A DNA stretch of 64,000 bases, from positions 2,666,001-2,730,000 of the forward strand of contig NZ_CP097320.1 in NCBI RefSeq assembly GCF_023515995.1. The letters run 5' to 3'. How positions within the stretch are numbered: position 1 is the stretch's first letter; the number at the start of each line of letters is the position of its first letter. This document shows positions 10,054-21,436 of the stretch, piece after piece. Below the pieces are notes generated by a model that had not been told where the DNA came from, ran no database searches, and was given only the letters and a program-made list of their open reading frames with translations. The stretch is from Candidatus Mycobacterium methanotrophicum (GTDB taxonomy: Bacteria; Actinomycetota; Actinomycetes; Mycobacteriales; Mycobacteriaceae). Both the position numbers and the translations under genes were made by a program.

Positions 10054-12015
10054 ATGTGTGGACTGCTGGCCTTCGTGAGCGCCGAGGCCGGCGGCGACGG
10101 TTCGATCTCTTCGGGCTCGGCCGCCGATGCTGCCGGCGCCGTCGCCCGCGCATCTCACCTGATGCGCCACCGCGGACCCGACGAGCCGGGCACCTGGGCC
10201 GACCCCGGCGGGACCGTCGTGTTCGGCTTCAATCGGCTGTCCATCATCGACATCGCGCATTCGCACCAACCGCTGCGCTGGGGTCCACCGGAAAGCCCGA
10301 GCCGCTACGAGTTGGTGTTCAACGGCGAGATCTACAACTACCTGGAGCTGCGCGCCGAGCTTGCTGAGCGCCACGGCGCCGTCTTCGCCACCGACGGCGA
10401 CGGTGAGGCGATCGTCGCCGCCTACCACCACTGGGGTGCAGACGCCCTGCCCCGGCTGCGGGGCATGTTCGCGTTCGCGCTGTGGGACACCGATAACGGC
10501 GAATTATTCTGCGCCCGTGATCCTTTCGGCATCAAACCGCTGTTCATGGCGACCGGAACCGGTGGCACCGCAGTGGCCAGCGAAAAGAAATGTCTGCTGG
10601 AGCTGGCCGACCTGATCGGGTTCGACACCGCAATCGACTTGCGCGCGGTTCAGCACTACACGGTGTTGCAGTACGTGCCCGAACCCGAGACTTTGCACCT
10701 CGGCGTGCGCCGGCTCGAATCCGGCTGCTATACGCGGATTCGTCCCGGCACGGCCGCCCCTCAGGCCACCCGCTACTTCACGGCGCGCTTCAGCGCGACA
10801 CCGCTCACCCGGGATACCGAAAAGGCCCGCTATGACGAGATCACCGCGGTTTTGGAGGACTCGGTCGCCAAACACATGCGCGCCGACGTCACCGTTGGCG
10901 CCTTCCTGTCGGGAGGCATCGACTCGACGGCGATCGCGGCGTTGGCCATCCGGCACAACCCGAGCCTGATCACCTTCACCACCGGGTTCGAGCGTGAGGG
11001 ATTCTCCGAGATTGACGTCGCGGCCGCGTCGGCGGAGGCGATCGGTGCGCGGCACATCGCCAAGGTGGTGGCACCCGACGAGTTCGTCGCCGCCTTGCCT
11101 GAAATCGTTTGGTATCTCGACGAGCCGGTGGCCGACCCGGCCCTGGTGCCGCTGTACTTTGTCGCCCGCGAGGCGCGAAAGCATGTCAAGGTGGTGCTCT
11201 CCGGAGAGGGCGCCGACGAGCTTTTCGGCGGCTACACCATCTACCGTGAACCGTTGTCGCTCAAGCCTTTCGACTACCTGCCCGGACCGCTGCGACGGTC
11301 GATGGGCACGTTGTCCAAGCCGCTGCCGGAGGGCATGCGCGGCAAAAGCCTGCTGCACCGCGGATCGCTGACGCTGGAGCAGCGCTACTACGGCAACGCC
11401 CGCAGTTTCTCCGACGCGCAGCTGCGCGCCGTACTGCCTGGATTCCGGCACGATTGGACGCACACCGATGTGACAGCACCGCTGTACGCCGAATCCGCCG
11501 AGTGGGACCCGGTAGCCCGCATGCAATACATCGACCTGTTCACCTGGCTGCGCGGCGACATTCTGGTCAAGGCCGACAAGATGACGATGGCCAACTCCCT
11601 GGAGCTTCGGGTGCCGTTCCTGGATCCCGAGGTGTTCGCGGTCGCGTCCCGGTTGCCGGTGCAGGCCAAGATCACCCGCACCACCACGAAGTACGCGCTA
11701 CGACGCGCGCTGGAGCCTGTCGTTCCGCCGCACGTACTCAATCGGCCGAAGCTGGGCTTCCCGGTCCCCATCCGGCACTGGCTGCGCGCCGGCCCGCTGC
11801 TGGAATGGGCCCACGAGATGCTGAACTCCTCAGCAACCGACCATCTGATCGAGATGTCGGCCGTCCGCCGAATGCTCGATGAACACCGTTGTGGCGAAGG
11901 CGATCACAGTCGCAGATTGTGGACACTGCTGATCTTCATGCTGTGGCATGCGATCTTCGTCGAGCATAGCGTGGTGCCGCACATCAGCGAACCGCAATAC
12001 CCGGTGCAGCTCTGA
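10054..12015 (+). CDS. asnB: asparagine synthetase (glutamine-hydrolysing)
   Basis: AsnB makes asparagine from aspartate, ATP and glutamine. The start MCGLL supplies the N-terminal catalytic cysteine (Cys2 before Met removal) of a class II glutamine amidotransferase; RHRGPDEPG and NGEIYNY are further glutaminase motifs. The synthetase half has the ATP-pyrophosphatase loop LSGGIDS near residue 287 and [12 protein letters not shown]. Length (653 residues) agrees with Rv2201. The gene is monocistronic, divergent from ctaC and convergent with adoK. The N-terminal cysteine confirms the start codon. Confidence 0.96.
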   Translation: MCGLLAFVSAEAGGDGSISSGSAADAAGAVARASHLMRHRGPDEPGTWADPGGTVVFGFNRLSIIDIAHSHQPLRWGPPESPSRYELVFNGEIYNYLELRAELAERHGAVFATDGDGEAIVAAYHHWGADALPRLRGMFAFALWDTDNGELFCARDPFGIKPLFMATGTGGTAVASEKKCLLELADLIGFDTAIDLRAVQHYTVLQYVPEPETLHLGVRRLESGCYTRIRPGTAAPQATRYFTARFSATPLTRDTEKARYDEITAVLEDSVAKHMRADVTVGAFLSGGIDSTAIAALAIRHNPSLITFTTGFEREGFSEIDVAAASAEAIGARHIAKVVAPDEFVAALPEIVWYLDEPVADPALVPLYFVAREARKHVKVVLSGEGADELFGGYTIYREPLSLKPFDYLPGPLRRSMGTLSKPLPEGMRGKSLLHRGSLTLEQRYYGNARSFSDAQLRAVLPGFRHDWTHTDVTAPLYAESAEWDPVARMQYIDLFTWLRGDILVKADKMTMANSLELRVPFLDPEVFAVASRLPVQAKITRTTTKYALRRALEPVVPPHVLNRPKLGFPVPIRHWLRAGPLLEWAHEMLNSSATDHLIEMSAVRRMLDEHRCGEGDHSRRLWTLLIFMLWHAIFVEHSVVPHISEPQYPVQL

Positions 12016-12056
12016 ACCCCTTCTGTGCCGCATGGTTCGCCGAGACTTAAATCTCT

Positions 12057-12078
12057 GCGACACGCCTCGGCGTGTCGC
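12057..12078. terminator. perfect 10-bp inverted repeat between asnB and adoK
   Basis: The arms gcgacacgcc (12057-12066) and ggcgtgtcgc (12069-12078) are exactly complementary with two bases between them. It sits between two convergent stop codons, so it could end transcription in both directions. No run of T follows, which is common for mycobacterial terminators. Confidence 0.55.
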
Positions 12079-12117
12079 CGCAACCGGTTAAGTGTCGCGG
12101 AAAGAAGCCAAACTGAA

Positions 12118-13104
<987 letters not shown>

Positions 13105-13216
13105 TCATTACTAACTTCGGCTAACTAAGCCTACCCACGGGTCGCGGCTGACGGTGCAGCGCGGGACGAGGCCCGCTAGCCTCCGTAGAGAGAAAGCGAC
13201 CCGAAAAGAGCTGCCT

Positions 13217-13873
13217 ATGCTTGGTCCGTGTTCGCCGGATCACCGACTTGGCGCCGACGGACCGCCGGTGAGCGACCCTCATCCCGGTCAGCCAACCTAC
13301 GCCGGATCGCCGGTGAGCGGACCGGTCGAGGCGGCGCCTCCGGGGGCCGCCTATCCGGGTCTTCTGCCACCGCCGGTCGGCTACCCGAAACGCCGCGGTC
13401 GACGGCTGGTCGTCGCCGCTGTGGTGACGGTGGTGCTGGTTGCCGGCTTGATCACGGCGATCGCGCGCGGTGCGCACGACGGCCCGTCGACCGCGGGCGC
13501 GTTCTCCGGCGCGGCGGCGAAAGCGGCGATCCAGGGCTATCTGGATGCACTTGAGCACCGCGACACCGACACGATCGCGCGTAACTCGATGTGCGGAATT
13601 TACGACGCCGTGCGGGACCGTCGAGCCGACCAGGCGCTGGCCAAGCTCAGCAGCGACGCGTTCCGCAAGCAGTTCACCGAGGCGCACGTGACCTCGATCG
13701 ACAAGATCGTGTACTGGTCGGACTACCAGGCCCAAGTGTTGTTCAGCATGCGCGTCACGCCTACGAGCGGCGGCGCCGCTCGCGGACAAATACAGGGCAT
13801 CGCGCAATTACTCAACCAGCACAACCAGCTGCTGGTGTGCTCCTACGTGCAGCGACCGGCAGGCAGCTACTAG
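13217..13873 (+). CDS. single-pass membrane protein (Rv2203-like)
   Basis: A 218-residue protein of unknown function, corresponding to Rv2203. The Pro/Gly-rich N-terminal part of about 60 residues is followed by a basic stretch (PKRRGRR) and one hydrophobic helix (LVVAAVVTVVLVAGLITAIA). An extracytoplasmic domain of about 120 residues with two cysteines follows (SMCGIYD and LLVCSYV). This topology is typical of mycobacterial anchored proteins with a small alpha+beta outer domain. I chose the ATG at 13217; a GTG at 13268 is a possible alternative. It converges with the Fe-S carrier gene, seven bases away. Confidence 0.75.
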   Translation: MLGPCSPDHRLGADGPPVSDPHPGQPTYAGSPVSGPVEAAPPGAAYPGLLPPPVGYPKRRGRRLVVAAVVTVVLVAGLITAIARGAHDGPSTAGAFSGAAAKAAIQGYLDALEHRDTDTIARNSMCGIYDAVRDRRADQALAKLSSDAFRKQFTEAHVTSIDKIVYWSDYQAQVLFSMRVTPTSGGAARGQIQGIAQLLNQHNQLLVCSYVQRPAGSY

Positions 13874-13880
13874 CAAGGAG

Positions 13881-14237
13881 TCAGTTGAAGGAATCACCGC
13901 AGGCGCACGAGCCGGCGGCGTTGGGATTGTCGATGGTAAAGCCCTGCTTTTCGATGGTGTCGACGAAGTCGATGGAGGCGCCCTGCACGTAGGGTGCGCT
14001 CATCCGGTCCACGGTCAGCGTCACGCCGCCGAATTCCGCGGTCAGGTCACCGTCGAGCGAGCGGTCGTCGAAGAACAAGTTGTACCGCAGACCCGCGCAT
14101 CCACCGGGCTGGACCGCAATGCGCAGCGCCAGGTCGTCGCGCCCCTCCTGCTCCAAAAGTGACTTCGCCTTGGCTGCCGCGGCATCGGTCAAGGTCACGC
14201 CATGCGTCTTGGTGGCCAACTCGTCCTGAACAGTCAT
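13881..14237 (-). CDS. A-type iron-sulfur carrier protein (HesB/IscA/ErpA family)
   Basis: The 118-residue protein has the three conserved cysteines of A-type carriers: one in QPGGCAGLRYN and two in the C-terminal GSCACGDSF. Such proteins receive Fe-S clusters from a scaffold and deliver them to target enzymes in the cytosol. It matches Rv2204c. Possible clients in this window are the Fe-S enzyme LipA and the Rieske pathway, but this is inference. Length and all key residues are normal. The following glycerate-kinase-like gene (downstream, same strand boundary reversed) is convergent in order but not overlapping. Confidence 0.9.
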   Translation of the reverse strand: MTVQDELATKTHGVTLTDAAAAKAKSLLEQEGRDDLALRIAVQPGGCAGLRYNLFFDDRSLDGDLTAEFGGVTLTVDRMSAPYVQGASIDFVDTIEKQGFTIDNPNAAGSCACGDSFN

Positions 14238-14339
14238 TGCTTCTCCCTATAAGTGCCTACACGGCCAAATCGTTGTTGCGTCAGTGGATGAAGTGGATGG
14301 ATCAGCCCGCCAGGCGAAACCCCGGACAAACCCACCTCT

Positions 14340-15479
14340 TCAAAGGTACCTTGTCGTGCCGCTATTCCCGAGTCGCGCGGCCACACAAGAAGCCAGGCCC
14401 ATCAGCTGGTTGGCCGCGTCGACCAGGGCCAGCCGCGCCGAACCGGCGTAGTCGGCGATCGAGTAGGCGGCCAGAATGCCCGCCGATTGCGACGCCAGGC
14501 GGTCGAGATCTACCCGGCCAGCCATCACCACGATCGGTACCTGCTGTGATCGTGCCGCCTCGGCGAGCGCGCCGACCACCTTGCCGTGCAGCGACTGGTC
14601 GTCGAGTCGGCCCTCACCGGTGATCACCAGGTCGGCGGCGGCGATGTCGTTGGCCAGGCCAGTGCGCTCGGCGATGATCGATGCACCCGATTCGCACCGG
14701 CCGCCCAGTGCGAGCAGCGCCGCCCCGATGCCACCGGCGGCCCCGGCGCCTGCTTGTGCGCTGACCGACCGGCCGGCGGCCGCGTCCAGCTCAGCGGCCC
14801 ACTCGGCGAGCCGCTGTTCCAGCGCCGCCACGGTGTCGGCATCCGCTCCCTTCTGTGGCCCGAATATCGCCGCGGCCCCCCACGGCCCCAGCAGCGGGTA
14901 CTCGACGTCGGACGCAGCGATCAGCTCCACACCGGCAAGCCGCTGTCGGCCCGCCGCAAGCCCGCCCAGCTCGTCGACCAGTCCGCGGCCGCCGTCGGTA
15001 CTGGCGCTGCCGCCCAGGCCGACGACGATCCGCGCGGCTCCCGACCGCAGGGCCGCGGCGATGAGCTGGCCAACCCCTCTGCTGTGCGCGCCGAGCGCCG
15101 TTTGCGGTGTCGGCGGACCGCCGAGGCGAGCTGACCCGCACGCTTGCGCGCATTCGAGGTATGCCGTCGCCGACTCGGTGTCCAGCACCCACTCGGCTAG
15201 CACGTCGTCGTCCAGCGGCCCGGATACCTCGAGGCGCCGTCGCTCCCCCAACCGGCCGGCCAGGACGTCGACGAAGCCCGGACCGCCGTCGGATTGCGGC
15301 GCGATGGTGAACCGATCGTCGGGGCGCGCCCGGTTCCAGCCCGCCGCGATCGCCGCGGCGGCCTCGACCGCGGTCAAGCTGTCGCCGTAGCTATCGGGGG
15401 CGACCAGCACCCGCAGGATCGCCGGCACCAGCGCTGTCGCGGGTGCGATACCGCCGGCCTCAGTCGCCGACCCGCTCAT
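14340..15479 (-). CDS. glycerate kinase family protein (Rv2205c-like)
   Basis: The 379-residue protein belongs to the glycerate kinase type 1 (GarK) family, which phosphorylates D-glycerate. Recognisable segments are the N-terminal [18 protein letters not shown], the glycine-rich [16 protein letters not shown] near the middle, and [17 protein letters not shown] chose the ATG at 15479; this adds about 20 residues before the LRVLVAPD segment at which the M. tuberculosis protein begins, so a downstream start is possible. It lies upstream of the Fe-S carrier gene on the same strand, separated by 102 bases. Confidence 0.85.
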   Translation of the reverse strand: MSGSATEAGGIAPATALVPAILRVLVAPDSYGDSLTAVEAAAAIAAGWNRARPDDRFTIAPQSDGGPGFVDVLAGRLGERRRLEVSGPLDDDVLAEWVLDTESATAYLECAQACGSARLGGPPTPQTALGAHSRGVGQLIAAALRSGAARIVVGLGGSASTDGGRGLVDELGGLAAGRQRLAGVELIAASDVEYPLLGPWGAAAIFGPQKGADADTVAALEQRLAEWAAELDAAAGRSVSAQAGAGAAGGIGAALLALGGRCESGASIIAERTGLANDIAAADLVITGEGRLDDQSLHGKVVGALAEAARSQQVPIVVMAGRVDLDRLASQSAGILAAYSIADYAGSARLALVDAANQLMGLASCVAARLGNSGTTRYL

Positions 15480-15534
15480 GTCAGCAAGAGTAGGGACCGC
15501 TGCGGGACGGCGCACCTGAAGTAACCTGGCGAAC

Positions 15535-16209
15535 GTGAAACTGCTGCGCCGGAAAAAACGCGACGACGGCGGCGCCCAGATACCGGGGGAGGCGGACGAC
15601 ACCTCCTCGGCGGACGCGTCATCCCATGGTTCGCAAAAAACTGCTCCCAAGGGACGCCCCACACCCAGACGCAGCGCCGCCGCCCGGCGCAAGGGTCCGG
15701 TCGCTCCGGCGCCGATGACCGCCGCCGAGGCCCGGGCCCGGCGAAAGTCGTTGAAAGATTCCAAGCTCAGCCGCGAGGAACGACGGGCCGCCAGTGCGGC
15801 CCGTCGCGCCCGGATGGCCGAGCAGCGGGACCGCATGATGGCCGGCGACGAGCGTTACCTGCTGGCACGCGACAAGGGCCCGGTTCGCCGGTTCGTCCGC
15901 GACGTGGTGGACGCCCGCCGCAACGTGCTCGGGCTGTTCATGCCGTCGGCGCTGACGCTGCTGTTCGTGATGTTCGCCGTCCCGCAACTGCAGCTCTACA
16001 TTTCGCCTGCGATGATGGTGCTGATGGTCCTGATGCTGCTCGACGCGGTCATTTTGGGCCGCAAAATCGCCAGGCGGGTCGACGAGAAGTTTCCGAACGA
16101 CACCGAACCTCGTTGGAGACTAGCCCTCTACGCTGCCGGCCGGGCGTCCCAGATGCGCCGCATGCGAGCGCCTCGGCCCCAAGTCGAGCACGGCGCCAGT
16201 GTCGAGTAA
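15535..16209 (+). CDS. DUF3043-type membrane protein (Rv2206-like)
   Basis: A 224-residue protein starting with GTG. The first 110 residues are highly charged and rich in Arg, Lys and Ala ([28 protein letters not shown]), probably a coiled or nucleic-acid-contacting cytosolic part. Two hydrophobic helices follow ([18 protein letters not shown] and [15 protein letters not shown]), then a basic tail. It matches Rv2206. No function is known. It precedes cobU by 25 bases and is read in the same direction, so it may share its transcript. Confidence 0.8.
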   Translation: MKLLRRKKRDDGGAQIPGEADDTSSADASSHGSQKTAPKGRPTPRRSAAARRKGPVAPAPMTAAEARARRKSLKDSKLSREERRAASAARRARMAEQRDRMMAGDERYLLARDKGPVRRFVRDVVDARRNVLGLFMPSALTLLFVMFAVPQLQLYISPAMMVLMVLMLLDAVILGRKIARRVDEKFPNDTEPRWRLALYAAGRASQMRRMRAPRPQVEHGASVE

Positions 16210-16234
16210 CCCTCGCCTGGATATTTGATCTGCC

Positions 16235-16771
16235 GTGCGAACCCTGGCGCTCGGCGGGATCAAGTCGGGCAAGTCCCGCTGGGCGGAGGCGGCCGTCGCC
16301 GAGTCGCTCGGAGCGGGTGAGCCGGTACGGTACCTGGCGACTGGTTCGGTAACTGACAACGACCCGGCCTGGGTGCGGCGGATCGCCGTGCACCGCGATC
16401 GCAGGCCGCGGCACTGGTCAACGGTGGAAAGCCACGACATCGCAACACAATTGCGCGAGCCACCGGCCGTTCCCACTTTGATCGACGACGTCGGCGGCTG
16501 GTTGACCGCCGCTTTGGATCGCCGCGGCTGGGCGGGCGGCGCCGTCTCGGCCGACATCGACGAGATGCTCGCGGCGGTGGCCTCGTTCCGTGCGCCGCTG
16601 GTTTTGGTCAGCCACGAGGTTGGACTCAGCATCGTGTCGGCGACGGTGTCCGGCCGCCGGTTCACCGACGAGTTGGGCGCTCTCAACCAGCGGCTGGCCG
16701 CGGTGTGCGATCACGTGGTGCTGATGGTGGCCGGGCAGCCGTTGCACATCAAGCCGTCGCGGCTGTGCTGA
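16235..16771 (+). CDS. cobU: adenosylcobinamide kinase / guanylyltransferase
   Basis: CobU phosphorylates adenosylcobinamide and adds GMP, in the nucleotide-loop assembly of vitamin B12. The Walker A loop is GGIKSGKS at residues 7-14, and RYLATG plus [11 protein letters not shown] follow as in the family. Length is 178 residues from a GTG. The stop codon overlaps the cobT start by one base (TGATG), so cobU-cobT-cobS forms one translationally coupled operon. In M. tuberculosis H37Rv cobU is at a different locus (Rv0254c), so this arrangement differs from that genome. Confidence 0.92.
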   Translation: MRTLALGGIKSGKSRWAEAAVAESLGAGEPVRYLATGSVTDNDPAWVRRIAVHRDRRPRHWSTVESHDIATQLREPPAVPTLIDDVGGWLTAALDRRGWAGGAVSADIDEMLAAVASFRAPLVLVSHEVGLSIVSATVSGRRFTDELGALNQRLAAVCDHVVLMVAGQPLHIKPSRLC

Positions 16772-17829
16772 TGTTCCCGCCGGTCGTGCCGCCCGATACG
16801 GTCGCCGCCGCGGCCGCCCGCGCCCGCCAGGACACCCTGACCAAGCCGTCGGGCGCGCTAGGACGGCTCGAAGATCTGTCAGTATGGGTGGCATCGTGTC
16901 AAGGTCGTTGTCCGCCAAAGCAGTTCGAACGGGCCCGGGTAGTGGTGTTCGCCGGCGACCATGGGATCGCGCGGTGGGGGGTGTCGGCCTATCCGCCGGA
17001 GGTCACCGGTCAGATGGTCGCCAACGTCGTCGCCGGCGGCGCTGCGATCAATGCGCTGGCGGACATCGCCGGGGCGACGGTGCGCGTCGCCGACCTGGCC
17101 GTGGACGCCGACCCGCCCTCGCCGGAGATCGGTGCGCATAAGGTGCGGCGCGCCAGCGGCGACATCGCGGTAGAGGATGCGCTGACCCACCAGGAGACCC
17201 TCGACGCGATTGACGCCGGCCGCCAGATCGCCGACCAAGAGGTCGACGCCGGCGCCGACTTTCTCATCGCCGGCGACATGGGCATCGGAAACACCACCGC
17301 CGCGACCGTTCTGACCGCGGCGTTGGCGGGCATCGAGCCGGTCGTCGCCGTCGGCTACGGCACGGGTATAGATGACGCCGGCTGGGCCCGCAAAACCGCG
17401 GCGGTGCGTGATGCGATGTTTAGGGCCGAGCCGGTGTTATCCGATCCGGTGGCGCTGCTGGCGCGTTGCGGCGGTGCTGATCTGGCCGGGCTGGCCGGCT
17501 TTTGTGCGCAGGCCGCAATCCGGCGCACGCCGCTATTGCTGGATGGCTTGGCGGTGACGGCTGCGGCTCTGATCGCCGAGCGGCTGGCCCCAGGGGCGCG
17601 GCTGTGGTGGCAGGCTGGTCACCTTTCGACCGAACCGGCGCACGCGCCGGCCCTGGCCCAGCTCGGGTTGGATCCGATCGTGGACCTGAGAATGCGGCTG
17701 GGTGAAGGTACCGGCGCGACGGTGGCGCTGCCGGTGCTGCGGGCAGCGGTGGCCGCGTTGACGTCGATGGCCAGCTTTGCCAGCGCCAACGTCTCCAACC
17801 GCGCCGACCGCTCTGTTCCCCCACCGTGA
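16771..17829 (+). CDS. cobT: nicotinate-nucleotide--dimethylbenzimidazole phosphoribosyltransferase
   Basis: CobT makes alpha-ribazole phosphate, the lower-ligand precursor of cobalamin, from nicotinate mononucleotide and a benzimidazole. The 352-residue product shows the family motifs [20 protein letters not shown] and the C-terminal [10 protein letters not shown] containing the catalytic glutamate. Its ATG overlaps the cobU stop and its stop overlaps the cobS start (GTGA). No cobalamin riboswitch fits in the few bases upstream of cobU, so regulation, if any, acts further upstream. Confidence 0.95.
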   Translation: MFPPVVPPDTVAAAAARARQDTLTKPSGALGRLEDLSVWVASCQGRCPPKQFERARVVVFAGDHGIARWGVSAYPPEVTGQMVANVVAGGAAINALADIAGATVRVADLAVDADPPSPEIGAHKVRRASGDIAVEDALTHQETLDAIDAGRQIADQEVDAGADFLIAGDMGIGNTTAATVLTAALAGIEPVVAVGYGTGIDDAGWARKTAAVRDAMFRAEPVLSDPVALLARCGGADLAGLAGFCAQAAIRRTPLLLDGLAVTAAALIAERLAPGARLWWQAGHLSTEPAHAPALAQLGLDPIVDLRMRLGEGTGATVALPVLRAAVAALTSMASFASANVSNRADRSVPPP

Positions 17830-18566
17830 TCAAGTCGCTGGCAACGGCTTTCGCGTTCGAGACCGTCCTGCCGGTGCCGGGCACATCGCACCGGCCGCTG
17901 GGCGGCGGTGCGATGACAGTGCTGCCGGTCGTCGGGATGGCGCTCGGTGCGCTGGCGGCGGCCGTGACATGGGCGAGCGCGCTGGCGTTCGGCTCGGGCA
18001 ACCCGCTGACCGGCTTGCTGGCGGTGGCGGCCCTGCTGGCGGCGACCCGTGGCCTGCATATCGACGGCGTTGCCGACACCGCCGACGGGCTGGGCTGTTA
18101 CGGGCCGCCGGAACGCGCGCTGCAGGTGATGCGCGACGGGTCGACCGGGCCGTTCGGAGTGGCGGCCGTCGTTGTGGTGATCACGCTGCAGGGGCTGGCT
18201 TTCGCGGCGCTGGGCGCCGTGCCGATCGTGGTCGCCGTCTCCGCCGGCCGGGTGGCGGCGGTGCTGGCCAGCCGCCGCTGCCTGCCGGCGGCGCCGGGCA
18301 GCGCGCTGGGCGCGCGGGTCGCCGGAACCCAGTCCGCGGCCGTGGTCACCGCCTGGGTCGTCGTGCTGCTCGCGGCGGCCGTGGCGGCGGACCGGCAGCC
18401 GTGGCAGGGACCGGCGGCGGTGCTGGGCGGGCTGGCCTGCGGCGCCGCGTTGGTCGGCCGCTGTGTGCGCCGTTTCGGCGGCATCAGCGGCGACGTGCTC
18501 GGCGCCGCGATCGAATTGACCACGACGGTGACCGCGGTATTGCTGGCAGCGTTTGTGCGGCTCTAG
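17826..18566 (+). CDS. cobS: adenosylcobinamide-GDP ribazoletransferase (cobalamin synthase)
   Basis: CobS joins adenosylcobinamide-GDP with alpha-ribazole in the membrane, the last steps of cobalamin assembly. The 246-residue protein is very hydrophobic, with the family motif [14 protein letters not shown] near residue 80 and [10 protein letters not shown] near the C terminus. The GTG start overlaps the cobT stop. It converges with ilvE; the stop codons are seven bases apart. The M. tuberculosis gene Rv2209, which lies between cobS and ilvE there, has no counterpart here. Confidence 0.95.
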   Translation: MIKSLATAFAFETVLPVPGTSHRPLGGGAMTVLPVVGMALGALAAAVTWASALAFGSGNPLTGLLAVAALLAATRGLHIDGVADTADGLGCYGPPERALQVMRDGSTGPFGVAAVVVVITLQGLAFAALGAVPIVVAVSAGRVAAVLASRRCLPAAPGSALGARVAGTQSAAVVTAWVVVLLAAAVAADRQPWQGPAAVLGGLACGAALVGRCVRRFGGISGDVLGAAIELTTTVTAVLLAAFVRL

Positions 18567-18573
18567 CCGTCCG

Positions 18574-19686
18574 TCAGCCCAGCGTCGACATCCAGCCGTG
18601 GGTGTCGGCAAAGGTTCCGCGCTGAATGCCGGTCAGCGTGTCACGCAACGCCATCGTCACCTCGCCGGATTCCCCGTCGCCGATGGTGAATTCGCTCTCG
18701 CCGTACTTCACATGCGAAATCGGGGTGATGACCGCGGCGGTGCCGCACGCGAACACCTCGCTGATCTCACCGGCGGCGGATTTCTTCTGCCACTCGTCGA
18801 TATCGATCTTGCGCTCCTCGACGGCAAAGCCGGCGTCAGTTGCCAACTGCAGCAACGAATCCCGGGTGATGCCCGGCAAAAGCGAGCCGGACAGCTCAGG
18901 GGTGACCAGCCGGGCCGATCCGCCGCTGCCGAACACGAAGAAGATGTTCATCCCGCCCATCTCTTCGATGTAGCGGCGTTCGACGGCATCCAGCCACACC
19001 ACCTGCTCACAGCCGTTCTCGGCGGCTTCGACTTGCGCCACCAACGACGCGGCGTAGTTTCCGCCGAACTTCGCCGCACCGGTTCCGCCCGGGCTGGCGC
19101 GCACGTATTGCGTTGACACCCACACGGCGACCGGCTTGATGCCGTGCTTGAAGTACGCGCCGGACGGCGAGGCGATCACCAGATAGCGATACCGCTTCGC
19201 CGGGCGCACCCCCAGGCCCGGTTCGGTGGCGAAGACAAACGGCCGCAGGTACAACGACTCCTCGCCGCCGGCGGGCGGAACCCATGCCTTGTCGACGGCG
19301 ATCAGTTGCCGCAACGACTCGACGAACAGTTCCTCGGGCAGTTCAGGGATCGCGATCCGCCGCGCCGAGGACCGCATCCGCGCGGCGTTGGCCTCGGCGC
19401 GGAAAGCCACGATCGACCCGTCCGGCCACCGGTAAGCCTTCAGTCCTTCAAATATCTCCTGCGCGTAATGCAGCACGATCGCCGACGGATCCAGCTCGAT
19501 CGGGCCATAGCCGATGACCCGCGCATCGTGCCAGCCCTGTCCGTCGGTGTAATCGATCGACACCATGTGGTCGGTGTGATATCTGCCGAAACCGGGGTCG
19601 GCCAGTATCGCGTCACGTGCCTTGTCGCTGGTCGGGTGTGCGGTGCCCAAAACCGTGAACTCGAGGGCGTCGCCGACGCGGGTCAT
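18574..19686 (-). CDS. ilvE: branched-chain amino acid aminotransferase
   Basis: IlvE is the PLP-dependent transaminase for the last step of leucine, isoleucine and valine synthesis. The 370-residue protein has the class IV aminotransferase features: the PLP lysine in [10 protein letters not shown], the EGLKAYRW segment, and [11 protein letters not shown] further on. I chose the ATG at 19686, which agrees with the M. tuberculosis protein. It lies 22 bases downstream of gcvT on the same strand and is probably co-transcribed with it, as in M. tuberculosis. Confidence 0.95.
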   Translation of the reverse strand: MTRVGDALEFTVLGTAHPTSDKARDAILADPGFGRYHTDHMVSIDYTDGQGWHDARVIGYGPIELDPSAIVLHYAQEIFEGLKAYRWPDGSIVAFRAEANAARMRSSARRIAIPELPEELFVESLRQLIAVDKAWVPPAGGEESLYLRPFVFATEPGLGVRPAKRYRYLVIASPSGAYFKHGIKPVAVWVSTQYVRASPGGTGAAKFGGNYAASLVAQVEAAENGCEQVVWLDAVERRYIEEMGGMNIFFVFGSGGSARLVTPELSGSLLPGITRDSLLQLATDAGFAVEERKIDIDEWQKKSAAGEISEVFACGTAAVITPISHVKYGESEFTIGDGESGEVTMALRDTLTGIQRGTFADTHGWMSTLG

Positions 19687-19708
19687 CTTGCGATTGTATA
19701 GCCGGGCG

Positions 19709-20806
19709 CTACCGGGTTTTTGGTTCGACAAACGGTGGACGCACGACTTCGCATCCAACCGCGCGACCCCGAACGTCGACGGCCACATGCTGACCGTCCT
19801 CGACGCTGGCGTCGCTGTCGATGAGTGCCAGCGCGATACCGGTTTTCAACGTCGGAGAAAACGTGCCCGACGTGGTGACCCCGACCTTGCGCTCACCGTC
19901 GAGCACAGTCAGCTCTGCTCGCAGCACGCCGCGGCCCACTGCGCGCAGGCCGCGCAACAGCCGACGCGGACCCTCCCGCTTTTCCGCTAGCAGTGCGTCA
20001 CGGCCGAAGAACGCATCCTTCTTCCAGCCGATCGCCCAACCGCATCGGGCCTGCAGCGGCGAGATATCGGCCGAAAGTTCATGACCGTGCAGCGGGTAGC
20101 CCATCTCGGTGCGCAGCGTGTCACGCGCCCCGAGACCCGCCAACTGCCCGCCAGCTCGCGTAATAGCGGCAACGAGCGCATCGAACACCACACCGGCGGA
20201 TCCCCAAGGGGGCAGCAGCTCATAGCCTTGCTCCCCGGTGTATCCGCTGCGGCAAACCCGCACTGGCACGTGCCGGAAACTCGCGTCCGCATAGCCCATG
20301 TAGTCCATGGAAGTCGGTAGCCCCAACTCGGCGAGCACGTCCGCCGACCGCGGCCCCTGCACCGCCAGCACCGCATAAGAGCGATGCTCGTCGGTGATGG
20401 TGAGCCCGGCGGGCGCAGCTTTCTGCAGGGCCGCGACTACTGCAGCGGTGTTTGCAGCGTTGGGCACCAGGAAGATCTCTTCGGGCCCAACATAATAGGC
20501 GATCAGGTCGTCGATGACCCCGCCAGAGTCGTTGCAGCACAATGTATATTGCGCCTTTCCCGGCTCGATGCGGTTCAAGTCGTTGGTGAGCGCCGAGTTG
20601 ACGAATTCTGCCGCACCGGGTCCACGGACCAACGCCTTGCCCAGGTGGCTAACGTCGAACAAGCCGACCGTGGTGCGGGTTGCGGTGTGCTCGCTGACAG
20701 TGCCCGCATACGACACCGGCATCAGCCAGCCGCCGAACTCCGCGAAGCTGGCGCCGAGCTCGCGATGGCGTTCCTCCAGTGGTCCGTGCGATAAGTGGTC
20801 GGTCAC
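19709..20806 (-). CDS. gcvT: glycine cleavage system aminomethyltransferase (T protein)
   Basis: GcvT takes the aminomethyl group from the lipoylated H protein, releases ammonia and makes 5,10-methylene-tetrahydrofolate. The 365-residue product contains typical T-protein segments: LFDVSHLGK, the conserved aspartate in [18 protein letters not shown], and [10 protein letters not shown] near the end. The start is GTG. It needs lipoyl groups, and lipA/lipB lie in this window, a functional but not a genomic link. Just upstream and divergent lies the broken adenylyl cyclase gene. Confidence 0.95.
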   Translation of the reverse strand: MTDHLSHGPLEERHRELGASFAEFGGWLMPVSYAGTVSEHTATRTTVGLFDVSHLGKALVRGPGAAEFVNSALTNDLNRIEPGKAQYTLCCNDSGGVIDDLIAYYVGPEEIFLVPNAANTAAVVAALQKAAPAGLTITDEHRSYAVLAVQGPRSADVLAELGLPTSMDYMGYADASFRHVPVRVCRSGYTGEQGYELLPPWGSAGVVFDALVAAITRAGGQLAGLGARDTLRTEMGYPLHGHELSADISPLQARCGWAIGWKKDAFFGRDALLAEKREGPRRLLRGLRAVGRGVLRAELTVLDGERKVGVTTSGTFSPTLKTGIALALIDSDASVEDGQHVAVDVRGRAVGCEVVRPPFVEPKTR

Positions 20807-20894
20807 GGCATTCGACCTTAATCCGGGCCGTCACTGGCACACTTGGCCAGGTGGCCGTTTCCTTGCCATCCACCGCGAACATCTGGTCAGCACC

Positions 20895-21425
20895 CGAACG
20901 TTTATCGAGGGCGTGGTAAGCGGTCCGGCGGCCAGCCTGGTGTGTGGCGTCGGTTTCGCGGACCTGTCCGGCTTCACCGCGCTGACCCAGAGGATGACAC
21001 CCGCGGAGTTGTCGGCAATGCTCACCGAATTCGGCGCCACCGTCACCGACGTGGTGCACGCCTGCGGCGGACGGGTGGTGAAGTTCCTCGGCGATGCCGT
21101 GATGTGGGTGAGCTCGGACCCGTAGCGGCTGGCCAAAGCAGCGCTGGACCTCGTCGACCATCCCCGCGCCCGCGAAGCCGGACTGCACGTGCGCGCCGGT
21201 CTCGGTTACAGCGAAATCGTGGCCGTCAATGGCGACTACTTCGGCAACGCGGTTAACCTGGTCGCCCGGCTGGTGGCGGCTGCATCGCCCGGGCAGATCC
21301 TGGCCGCCGCGGAGGTCCACGAGCAACTAGCAGACTGGCCGGCAATTATCCAGAAACCGTTGCAACTCAAGGGTTTCGATGAACCCGTCGTGGCCTATGA
21401 CCTGCACGGGGACGTTCGTCGTTAA
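20895..21425 (+). pseudogene. class III adenylyl cyclase (Rv2212-like), broken
   Basis: The catalytic domain of a class III cyclase is recognisable: VGFADLSGFTALTQ with the first metal aspartate, then GGRVVKFLGDAVMWVSS with the second. The frame then meets a TAG stop at 21123-21125 and continues in the same frame with RLAKAALDLVDH, NGDYFGNAVNLVARL and ends at 21425. M. tuberculosis Rv2212 has a glutamate codon here (by my recollection of that protein), so one GAG-to-TAG change would explain the stop. The N-terminal regulatory half of about 200 residues is also missing: only about 90 bases separate the gcvT start from the first homologous residues. The gene is therefore almost certainly inactive. 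Confidence 0.8.
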
Positions 21426-21436
21426 GGTTGGTGCTC

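Noticed and set aside
9931..10431. Upstream extension of ctaC to 10431
   Set aside because: It runs antisense through asnB; the signal peptide and the M. tuberculosis start fix the GTG at 9930.
13105..13135. ggctaactaagcc between adoK and the Rv2203-like gene as an IdeR iron box
   Set aside because: Only short parts of the TTAGGTTAGGCTAACCTAA consensus match, and the palindrome is four bases per arm. Neither neighbour is an iron gene.
17619..18611. Long antisense reading frame opposite cobT-cobS
   Set aside because: Its composition ([12 protein letters not shown] and similar) is the usual shadow of a GC-rich gene; the sense frame is clearly CobS.
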